Source: Pseudomonadota bacterium (GTDB taxonomy: Bacteria; Pseudomonadota; Alphaproteobacteria; Rhizobiales; Beijerinckiaceae). From it: DNA of 10,258 nt. Every line of letters starts with the position of its first letter. The stretch's first letter is position 1. The translations under genes and the position numbers were made by a program. The stretch lies in NCBI GenBank assembly GCA_028876585.1, contig JAGWRL010000205.1, positions 1 through 10,258 of the forward strand. The letters run 5' to 3'. Under the pieces are notes generated by a model, which searched no databases, was not told where the DNA came from, and saw nothing but the letters and a program-made list of their open reading frames with translations. Shown here piece after piece: positions 1-6,581 of this stretch.

Positions 1-305
1 CCGCGCCAGAGGCCGCGCCCACGCCCACGCCCCTGCCAGCGGCGGCGGCGGCGCGCGAGAAACCCGCCGTTCGCCCGTCGCCTCCCGCGGCATCCAAGCC
101 GCATCCCCATCCGGCTGTGGTCCAACACAAGCGCCCGAAGGCCGCCGCCGGTCACCCGCAAGGCCACAGGGAAAGGGACGCGGCGGCGAAGGCCAGACCC
201 GCCGGCGGTTCGGCGGAGCAGCCATTTTGCGCGCCCGGCTTCACGAAGATACGCGATCCCAAGAATCCCTTCGGGTTCGACGCGTTCATCTGCGCTCCGA
301 ACTGA
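1..305 (+). CDS. C-terminal part of a Pro/Ala/His-rich hypothetical protein (5' end outside window)
   Basis: The frame is open from base 3 to the TGA at 303-305, giving about 100 residues with no stop, so the gene begins to the left of the window. An internal ATG or GTG near base 117 is not needed as a start. The visible part begins as a low-complexity linker rich in Pro, Ala, Lys and His (PTPTPLPAAAAA, then KPHPHPAVVQHK). It ends in a more ordinary tail with two cysteines, containing FCAPGFTKIRDPKNPFG and FDAFICAPN. A Pro/Ala linker before a short conserved-looking tail is common in periplasmic or envelope proteins, but no signal peptide or domain is visible here. I do not recognise the family. 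It is followed by a 109-base gap holding an 11-bp inverted repeat. Confidence 0.55.
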   Translation, partial: APEAAPTPTPLPAAAAAREKPAVRPSPPAASKPHPHPAVVQHKRPKAAAGHPQGHRERDAAAKARPAGGSAEQPFCAPGFTKIRDPKNPFGFDAFICAPN

Positions 306-344
306 AGGCGCCGCCGCCAGGTCGTCCTGACGCCAAATCGCGGC

Positions 345-381
345 CCGGCGAAAGCGCGCGCGAGGCGTTGGCTTTCGCCGG
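345..381. terminator. 11-bp perfect inverted repeat between gene 1 and the SDR operon
   Basis: CCGGCGAAAGC at 345-355 is the exact reverse complement of GCTTTCGCCGG at 371-381, with a 15-base spacer. It lies 40 bases after the stop of the upstream gene and about 34 bases before the SDR start. It could be a terminator for the upstream gene, although no T-run follows, or an operator or leader structure for the operon. The position fits either role and the sequence alone does not decide. Confidence 0.45.
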
Positions 382-414
382 CGCGCCCATTAAGCTGGCC
401 GCCGAGGAGCGCCC

Positions 415-1182
415 ATGACCCTGTTCGATCTCACCGGCAAAGTCGCCGTCGTCACCGGCTCGTCGCGCGGCATCGGCCGGGCGATCGTCGAGCGGCTGGC
501 CGAACATGGCGCGAAAGTCGTGGTGTCGTCGCGCAAGGCGGCGGCCTGCGAGGAGGTCGCCGCCGGCCTCAACGCCCGCCACGGCGAGGGCAGGGCGATG
601 GCCATTGCCGCCAACATCTCCTCGAAGGCGGATTTGCAGCGGCTCGCCGACCAGACCGTCGCCGCCTTCGGACGCATCGACATCCTCGTCTGCAACGCGG
701 CGAGCAATCCGTATTATGGACCGTTGGGCGGCATCGCCGACGATCAATTTCGAAAGATTCTCGACAACAACATCATCTCCAACCATTGGCTGATCGGCAT
801 GGTCGCCCCGGCGATGCGGGCGCGTAAGGACGGCGCGATCGTCATCGTCTCCTCGATCGGCGGGTTGAAGGGCAATTCCATCATCGGCGCCTATAACATC
901 TCCAAGGCGGCCGATTTCAGTCTGGCGCGCAATCTCGCGGTCGAGTTCGGCGCCGACAATGTGCGCGTCAACTGCATCGCGCCGGGCCTGATCAAGACCG
1001 ATTTCGCGCGCGCTTTGTGGGAGAATCCGGCGACGCTGCAAGCCTCCAACGCGCGCACGCCGCTCGCGCGCATCGGCGAGCCGGACGAGATCGCCGGCGC
1101 GGCGGTGTTCCTGGCGTCGCGCGCGGGCGCCTATATGACCGGCCAGACCATCGTCATCGACGGCGGCCAGACCATCACCTGA
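415..1182 (+). CDS. SDR family NAD(P)-dependent oxidoreductase, DHRS4-like
   Basis: A classical short-chain dehydrogenase/reductase of 255 residues, the usual length for the family. The cofactor motif TGSSRGIG is at residues 14-21, NAA at 94-96, the catalytic Ser at about 147 (VSSIGG), and the YNISK catalytic Tyr/Lys at 160 and 164. The PG motif and the following segment (PGLIKTDFARALWENP, from 190) resemble the DHRS4/carbonyl reductase branch. Arg40 at the end of the second beta strand (VVVSSRK) suggests NADP(H) preference. The protein should be cytosolic and reduce or oxidise a carbonyl/alcohol pair; the substrate cannot be read from sequence. The ATG at 415 is preceded by GAGGAG at 404-409 with 5-base spacing. 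It is first in an apparent operon: the MDR gene starts 11 bases after its stop. Confidence 0.93.
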   Translation: MTLFDLTGKVAVVTGSSRGIGRAIVERLAEHGAKVVVSSRKAAACEEVAAGLNARHGEGRAMAIAANISSKADLQRLADQTVAAFGRIDILVCNAASNPYYGPLGGIADDQFRKILDNNIISNHWLIGMVAPAMRARKDGAIVIVSSIGGLKGNSIIGAYNISKAADFSLARNLAVEFGADNVRVNCIAPGLIKTDFARALWENPATLQASNARTPLARIGEPDEIAGAAVFLASRAGAYMTGQTIVIDGGQTIT

Positions 1183-1193
1183 TTGGAGTTCTC

Positions 1194-2192
1194 ATGAAAG
1201 CCGTGCTGAGCCGCTCCGTCGGCGGCCCTGACAACCTCGAACTCGCCGACATCGCCGATCCGGTCGGCGGCAAGGGCGAGGTGGTGATCCGCGTCGCCGC
1301 CTGCGGGGTCAACTTTCCCGACGCTTTGATCATCGAGGACAAATACCAGTTCAAGCCGGCGCGCCCGTTCTCGCCCGGCGGCGAGGTCGCCGGCGTGGTC
1401 GAGGCGCTGGGCGAGGGCGCCACGGGGCTGAAACTCGGCCAGCGCGTGCTCGCCTCGACCGGCTGGGGCGGCATGGCGGAAAAGGTGGCATGCGAGCAGC
1501 GGCGCGTGATGCCGATCCCCGACGCGATGCCGTTCGACGAGGCCGCCGCGTTCCTGATGACCTACGGCACGTCATATTATGCGCTGAAGGACCGCGCCGG
1601 CCTGAAACCGGGCGAGACGCTGCTGGTGCTGGGCGCGGCCGGCGGGGTCGGTTCGGCGGCGGTGGAACTGGGCAAGGCGATGGGCGCGCGGGTGATCGCG
1701 GCGGCCTCGTCGCTGGAGAAGGTCGAGGCGGCCAAAAGCTGGGGCGCCGACGAAGGGCTGGTCTATCCCTCCGGCCCGTTCGACGCGGACGGACGCAGGA
1801 AACTGTCGGAACTGTTCAAGGCCGCCTGCGGCGAGAAGGGCGCCGACGTGATCTACGACGCGGTTGGCGGCGATTATTCCGAAGCCTCGCTGCGCGCGAT
1901 CGCGTGGGAGGGGCGGTTCCTGGTGATCGGTTTTCCCCAGGGCATCGCCAAGCTGCCGCTGAACCTGACATTGCTGAAATCCTGTCAGGTGGTCGGCGTG
2001 TTCTGGGGCGCCTTCGCCGCCCGCGATCCCCAAGGCAATTCCGCCAACACGCGCGAATTGTTCGCGCTGTATGAGAAGGGCGCGATCCGGCCGCGGGTGT
2101 CGAAGACGTTCCCGCTCGACCAATCCGGCGACGCGATCGCCTGGGTCGCCGGGCGCAAGGCGCTGGGCAAGGTGGTGGTGACGGTGGGGTGA
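1194..2192 (+). CDS. NADPH:quinone oxidoreductase-type MDR family protein (zinc-independent)
   Basis: A 332-residue medium-chain dehydrogenase/reductase of the quinone oxidoreductase (QOR) branch. The N-terminal GroES-like fold carries CGVNFPDALIIEDKYQ at about 37-52 and PGGEVAGVVEALG at 61-73. The nucleotide-binding glycine motif GAAGGVG is at 147-153. The structural and catalytic zinc-ligand cysteines of alcohol dehydrogenases are absent, as is typical of QOR-type enzymes. It probably uses NADPH to reduce a quinone, enone or related electrophile, or an enoyl-type substrate, in the cytosol. The ATG at 1194 is chosen because GGAG at 1185-1188 sits 5 bases upstream; the open frame extends further upstream, but that part is the SDR gene read in another frame. 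Its stop overlaps the GTG start of xdhC, implying translational coupling. Confidence 0.92.
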   Translation: MKAVLSRSVGGPDNLELADIADPVGGKGEVVIRVAACGVNFPDALIIEDKYQFKPARPFSPGGEVAGVVEALGEGATGLKLGQRVLASTGWGGMAEKVACEQRRVMPIPDAMPFDEAAAFLMTYGTSYYALKDRAGLKPGETLLVLGAAGGVGSAAVELGKAMGARVIAAASSLEKVEAAKSWGADEGLVYPSGPFDADGRRKLSELFKAACGEKGADVIYDAVGGDYSEASLRAIAWEGRFLVIGFPQGIAKLPLNLTLLKSCQVVGVFWGAFAARDPQGNSANTRELFALYEKGAIRPRVSKTFPLDQSGDAIAWVAGRKALGKVVVTVG

Positions 2193-3076
2193 ACGTCTTT
2201 TCCCACGTCGCGGCGGCGCTCCGCGACGAAGGCGCGGCGGCGCTGGTCAGCGTCGCAGCGGCGCGCGGTTCGGCGCCGCGCGAGGCCGGCGCGCGCATGG
2301 TGGTGCGCCCGTCCGGCGCCTTCTCAGGCACCATCGGCGGCGGCGCGCTGGAATGGGAGGCGATGGCCGACGCCCGCGACGCGCTCGTCCGGGGCCGGGG
2401 TCCGGCGGTGCGCCAGACCCGCCTGCTCGGCCCGCAACTCGGTCAATGCTGCGGCGGCCAGGTCGAACTGGCGATCGAGACGTTCGACCGCAGCGATCTG
2501 GCCGAGATCGAGCGGCTGGCGGCGGTCGAGCCGCCGTTTTCCACCCGCACGACGCTCGGCGCCGATGGGCGGTCGCGGCGCGAGATCGCCGACCCGGCGG
2601 CGGGGCGGGAGACTTTCGGCGAGGCGGCGACGCCGCTGCTGCTGTTCGGCGCCGGCCATGTCGGGCGGGCGCTGGTTCTCGCCCTCGCGCCGCTGCCGTT
2701 CCGCGTCCGCTGGATCGACGCGCGGCCGGACGCGTTCCCGCGCTACGCCCCCGCTAATGTCGAGCTGATCCGCACCGCCGCGCCGGAAGCCGAGATCGAC
2801 GCCGCGCCCGAGGGCGCCTTTGTCGTGGTGATGACCCATTCGCACCCGCTCGACCTCGCCATCGTCGCGCGCGCGCTGGCGGCGGAGCGGTTCGGCTATG
2901 TCGGGCTGATCGGCTCGGCGACCAAGCGGGCGCGCTTCCTGAGCCAGATGCGGCAGGCGGGCTTGAGCGAGGCGGCGCTGGCGCGGCTCACCTGTCCGAT
3001 CGGCGTTGCGGGCGTCGCCGACAAGGCGCCGGCGGCGATCGCCGCCGCCGTCGCCGCGCAATTGCTGCAAACGCGC

Positions 3077-3100
<24 letters not shown>
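2189..3100 (+). CDS. xdhC: XdhC family protein (xanthine dehydrogenase accessory / Moco insertion factor)
   Basis: A 303-residue protein with the complete two-domain XdhC layout. The N-terminal part has RGSAPREAGARMVV (26-39), TIGGGALEWEA (48-58) and LGPQLGQCCGG (80-90), with the adjacent cysteines 87-88. The C-terminal Rossmann domain has GAGHVG (154-159), MTHSHPLD (215-222), GLIGS (239-243) and CPIG (269-272). In studied members XdhC binds molybdenum cofactor, promotes its sulfuration and hands it to XdhB; a Cys is involved in cofactor binding. The GTG start at 2189-2191 overlaps the previous gene's TGA (GTGA), so it should be co-translated with the MDR gene. No xanthine dehydrogenase subunit is in the window, so the client enzyme is unknown. 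Its last 24 bases overlap the end of the convergent SDR gene. Confidence 0.93.
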
Positions 3101-3823
<723 letters not shown>

Positions 3824-3828
3824 CCGTT

Positions 3829-3836
3829 CCTCCCTT
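3829..3836 (-). promoter_or_regulatory. Shine-Dalgarno deciding the GTG start of the minus-strand SDR
   Basis: Read on the minus strand this is AAGGGAGG, five bases before the GTG codon at 3823-3821. It is one of the strongest ribosome-binding sites in the window and supports GTG as the start of the SDR at 3077-3823. Confidence 0.7.
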
Positions 3837-3906
3837 GAGACGCGCCCGCGACAGGTCGGGCCTTAAACGGCTTTTGAAGCAAATGGCGGCCGGCGTCGAG
3901 CCGCGC

Positions 3907-4848
3907 CTAATCCTGCGGCGCCGGCTTGACCGGGAAACTGACGTTCTTGGCCGCCGCCGCCGCCGCCGCATGTTCGAGCCGCGGCTTGATCGCGCTCAGC
4001 GTGCGCTCGGTCTCCGAGCGCCAGCCCGCCGGCGCGGGCTCGGTCGGCCCGTGGCCGGGTCCGGCCTCGATATGCACGACGTGGTAGCCGCGCTGCTTCA
4101 ACTCGACGAGGAAGCGCGGCAGCATGTCCGCCGTCCACGTCTTGTTGTCGTGCAACAGCAACATGCCTTTCTTGGCTTTTTCCAGCCGCGCGAGGATCAG
4201 CTTCAACTCCTCGTCGGGCGTCATCTTCACCCAGTCGGAGGCCCAGAGATCGACGCCGAAGATGGCGACGTTGTTGGCGGCGAACCATTTGCGCAGATCG
4301 GCGGTGTCGGCGAAGCCGGGAAAGCGGAAGAACGGCGCGTGCAGCTTCAGCTTGGCCAGATCGTCTGGTTCGCCCTTCGAGAAATCCGCGCCATAGGCGG
4401 CGCGTTCGACCGCGATCACGCCTTTGAGAATGTCGGCGCGGGCGGCGGCGTCGCTCATGTAGCGCAAGGTCGGCTGCGGATGGCTGTAGGTGTGGAAGGC
4501 GACGTTGTGCCCCTCCTCCACCTCGCGCCGCATCAATTTGGGGTGATCGTCGGCGTTGCGGCCGATGGCGAAGAAAGTGGCGCGCACGCATTGCTGGCGC
4601 AAAGCCTCCAGCACTTGCGGCGTCGTCTTCGGGTCGGGGCCGTCGTCGAAGGTCAGGATCACCTCGTGGTCGGCGAGCGGGATGGTGTCGGGATAGGTTT
4701 TCCAGCCGACGTCGAGCCCGCCCTGCACGCCGACCTTCTGCACGCGCGAAACGCCGAGCTTGTCCGGCCCGCAGTCCGCGGCGCGGGCGGCGGGGATTGC
4801 GAGCATGGCGAGGGCGAGGCCGAGCGCGAGGCGGGCGGGGAAAATCAT
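3907..4848 (-). CDS. Secreted polysaccharide deacetylase (CE4/NodB homology domain)
   Basis: A 313-residue protein with a Sec-type signal peptide: Arg6, a hydrophobic stretch at about 7-19, and an ARA cleavage motif with the mature protein starting near Ala24. The NodB-domain motifs are in order: TFDDGP (66-71, the metal-binding Asp is 69), HTYSHP (119-124, metal-binding His119 and His123), RFPG (175-178), DLWASDW (200-206) and GMLLLHD (228-234, His233). These are the residues a metal-dependent CE4 deacetylase needs, so it is probably active, removing acetyl groups from an N- or O-acetylated glycan such as peptidoglycan or an exopolysaccharide in the periplasm. The true substrate is not readable. 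The C-terminus (from about 262) is a low-complexity Pro/Ala tail with an Ala run at 294-300. The ATG at 4848 has a purine-rich AGGGATAGG just upstream. It is divergent from the lysozyme gene. Confidence 0.93.
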   Translation of the reverse strand: MIFPARLALGLALAMLAIPAARAADCGPDKLGVSRVQKVGVQGGLDVGWKTYPDTIPLADHEVILTFDDGPDPKTTPQVLEALRQQCVRATFFAIGRNADDHPKLMRREVEEGHNVAFHTYSHPQPTLRYMSDAAARADILKGVIAVERAAYGADFSKGEPDDLAKLKLHAPFFRFPGFADTADLRKWFAANNVAIFGVDLWASDWVKMTPDEELKLILARLEKAKKGMLLLHDNKTWTADMLPRFLVELKQRGYHVVHIEAGPGHGPTEPAPAGWRSETERTLSAIKPRLEHAAAAAAAKNVSFPVKPAPQD

Positions 4849-4956
4849 GCCTATCCCTGACGCAAAAGCGCTCGACGGGTCAAGCTTCAGGCGTTAACGG
4901 TTCGTTTCGGGGAAAGGTTTAAGTCTAGCGTCTGACCCTTCAAGCCGCAGAACGCC
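4849..4956. promoter_or_regulatory. Divergent intergenic region between deacetylase and GH25 lysozyme
   Basis: This 108-base gap must hold the promoters for both divergent genes and is less GC-rich than its flanks around 4890-4925. A possible weak plus-strand promoter is TTAACG (4894-4899) and TTTAAG (4918-4923), 18 bases apart, which would give a short leader to the lysozyme. The match to consensus is poor, so only the location of a regulatory region is supported, not the exact elements. Confidence 0.35.
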
Positions 4957-5715
4957 ATGCCGTCCTCCTTTATGTCGCGTCTCGCCCTTCTGGCCATTCT
5001 TGGCCTTGGCCTCGCCGGTTGCGGCGGCGGCGTCTCCGACGATCCGCTCGGCTTCGTCGGCGGCGACATGCCGCGCCCGCGCGATTATCCCATCCACGGC
5101 ATCGACGTGTCGAAATACCAGGGCGCGGTCGACTGGAGCGCAGTCGCCGGCAGCGGCGTGAAATTCGCCTATATCAAGGCGACCGAGGGCGGCGATCACG
5201 TCGACGCCCAGTTCCAGGCCAATTGGGCCGCCGCCAAATCGGTCGGGATTCCGCGCGGCGCCTATCATTTCGTCTATTGGTGCCGCTCGCCGCTGGAGGA
5301 AATCCGCAATTTCGAGGCGGCCGTGCCGGTCGAGGCCGACGCGCTGCCCCCCGTGCTCGACGTCGAGCCGACGCCGGAATCGAAAACCTGCCGCCGCCGT
5401 CTCGAACCCTCGCAGACCGTCGCCGACATGCGCGTGATGCTGGCGGAGATGGAGCGCTATTTCGGCAAGAAGCCGATCATCTACACCTCGGTCGATTTCT
5501 ACGAGGCGATCCTGGCGGGCGGGGCGCTGAGCGAATATCCGATGTGGGTGCGCTCGACCAAATATCATCCCGCCGTGCGCTATGGCTCGCAGCCCTGGCT
5601 GTTGTGGCAATATCAGGCCGACGGCCACATTCCCGGCATCGCCGGCAAGGTGGACCGCAACGCCTTCTACGGCGACGACAAGCAGTGGCGAACCTTCCTG
5701 GCCCAGAGCCAGTGA
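4957..5715 (+). CDS. Lipoprotein GH25 (Chalaropsis-type) lysozyme
   Basis: A 252-residue protein. A short signal segment ends in the lipobox LAGC at residues 19-22, so Cys22 should be lipidated and the enzyme anchored in a membrane leaflet facing the periplasm. The GH25 domain covers about 46-245: GIDVSKYQG (48-56), YIKATEGGD (72-80), GAYHFVYW (101-108), the catalytic DVE motif LDVEP (134-138, Asp135 and Glu137), LLWQY (215-219), and the terminal VDRNAFYG (232-239). GH25 enzymes are N-acetylmuramidases that cut the beta-1,4 bond between MurNAc and GlcNAc. Cys109 and Cys145 could form a disulfide. Neither ATG at 4957 nor the one at 4972 has a good Shine-Dalgarno; the first gives a normal lipoprotein leader, but 4972 would too. 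It ends in a GTGA overlap with the Nudix gene. A role in peptidoglycan remodelling alongside the divergent deacetylase is inferred. Confidence 0.92.
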   Translation: MPSSFMSRLALLAILGLGLAGCGGGVSDDPLGFVGGDMPRPRDYPIHGIDVSKYQGAVDWSAVAGSGVKFAYIKATEGGDHVDAQFQANWAAAKSVGIPRGAYHFVYWCRSPLEEIRNFEAAVPVEADALPPVLDVEPTPESKTCRRRLEPSQTVADMRVMLAEMERYFGKKPIIYTSVDFYEAILAGGALSEYPMWVRSTKYHPAVRYGSQPWLLWQYQADGHIPGIAGKVDRNAFYGDDKQWRTFLAQSQ

Positions 5716-6392
5716 CGGACATCCGCGACGCCGCGACGCTGATCCTGATCGACCGCGCGGACGGCGGCTTCCGCGTGCTGATGGGCCGCCGTCACGCCGG
5801 CCACAAGTTCATGCCGGGCAAGTTCGTCTTTCCCGGCGGCGCGCTCGATCCCGAGGATGAGCGCATGGCGGTCGCCGGCCCGCTCGACGAGCAGGTCGCC
5901 GCGAAACTGCTGGTGCACACCCGCCGCCGCAGCCAAGATTACGCGCGCGCGCTGGCGTTGGCGGCGATCCGCGAGACGTTCGAGGAAACCGGCCTCGCGC
6001 TCGGCGTCACCGATTGCGGCGCCCCGCCAGAGCCGCCGGCCGGGGTATGGGCGCGCTTTGCCGAAACCGGCGTGTTTCCGACGCTGGAGGGGCTCGATCT
6101 GATCGCCCGCGCGATCACGCCGCCCGGCCGGCCGCGCCGGTTCGACGCGCGCTTCTTCGTCGGCGACGCGCAATGGATCGCCCATCGCGGCGAGGGCGTG
6201 ATCCACGCCGAGGCCGAATTGACCGAACTGGTCTGGGTGCCGCTCGACGAGGCGCTGACGCTGGAGATCCCCAACATCACGCGCATGGTCCTGGGCCATC
6301 TGGCCGCGCTGGGTCCGGGCCCGTGGGACCGGGCGCGGCCGCGCCCGTTCTATCGCATGGTGCGCGGCAAGCACGTCGCGGAGACGATTTAG
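5712..6392 (+). CDS. Nudix hydrolase with interrupted Nudix box (NUDT19-like)
   Basis: A 226-residue protein starting at a GTG (5712-5714) that overlaps the lysozyme stop (GTGA), so the two should be translationally coupled. The frame is open far upstream, but that part is the lysozyme gene read in another frame. The N-terminal strand is AATLILIDR (7-15). The Nudix elements are FPGGALDPED (40-49) and RETFEETG (87-94). In a standard box the first Gly and the REUxEE core are about 12 residues apart; here roughly 35-40 residues lie between, including a basic HTRRRSQ segment. A similar interruption is known in the eukaryotic NUDT19 branch, whose members hydrolyse acyl-CoA/CoA to phosphopantetheine and 3',5'-ADP. 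The CoA-diphosphatase role is therefore an inference; other nucleoside diphosphate-X substrates remain possible. A cytosolic enzyme coupled to a periplasmic lysozyme has no obvious pathway logic. Confidence 0.88.
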   Translation: MTDIRDAATLILIDRADGGFRVLMGRRHAGHKFMPGKFVFPGGALDPEDERMAVAGPLDEQVAAKLLVHTRRRSQDYARALALAAIRETFEETGLALGVTDCGAPPEPPAGVWARFAETGVFPTLEGLDLIARAITPPGRPRRFDARFFVGDAQWIAHRGEGVIHAEAELTELVWVPLDEALTLEIPNITRMVLGHLAALGPGPWDRARPRPFYRMVRGKHVAETI

Positions 6393-6467
6393 GGGGCGAA
6401 CTCTGCGCCGACTGTCGCGCTGGCGGGTATCGACCCTTGGCGACCGTTTCCGCCCTCCGCCGCCCTC

Positions 6468-6500
6468 GTCCTGAGGCGCCGCGAAGCGGCCTCGAAGGAC
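6468..6500. repeat. Palindromic intergenic repeat, dispersed alphaproteobacterial type
   Basis: An imperfect palindrome in the 189-base gap between the convergent Nudix and acyl-CoA ligase genes. The outer arms GTCCT (6468-6472) and AGGAC (6496-6500) pair; inside, GAGG pairs with CCTC; the core is GCCGC (6478-6482), loop GAA, GCGGC (6486-6490). The pattern TCCTGAGG...CCTCGAAGGA is one I recognise as a common dispersed intergenic repeat in Hyphomicrobiales genomes. Placed between two stop codons, it could also terminate transcription from both sides. No T-tract is seen. Confidence 0.6.
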
Positions 6501-6581
6501 GTTGGGTTGGTTGCGCGACGCGCCCCCACCCCCAGACGACCTTCGCCGCCGCGCATCAAACCTCCGCTTTGAACCCGTCCA

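Noticed and set aside
286..1041. Minus-strand open frame of 251 codons opposite the first SDR
   Set aside because: Antisense shadow; the SDR catalytic and cofactor motifs lie on the plus strand.
2324..3070. Minus-strand open frame of 248 codons opposite xdhC
   Set aside because: Antisense shadow without recognisable motifs; xdhC on the plus strand is complete.
3886..3904. Short GCGGC/GCCGC stem in the gap after the deacetylase gene
   Set aside because: Only five base pairs and no T-run; common by chance at this GC content.
3835..4860. Plus-strand open frame of 341 codons opposite the deacetylase
   Set aside because: Arg/Gly/His-rich shadow; the minus strand carries a signal peptide and all NodB motifs.
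4894..4922. Possible CtrA site (two TTAA elements) in the deacetylase/lysozyme gap
   Set aside because: The two TTAA elements are 21 bases apart rather than the 7 of the CtrA consensus.
5019..5711. Upstream extension of the Nudix frame through the lysozyme gene, which would make a 457-residue protein
   Set aside because: The extension is Arg-rich shadow of the GH25 gene; the Nudix domain begins naturally at the GTG at 5712.
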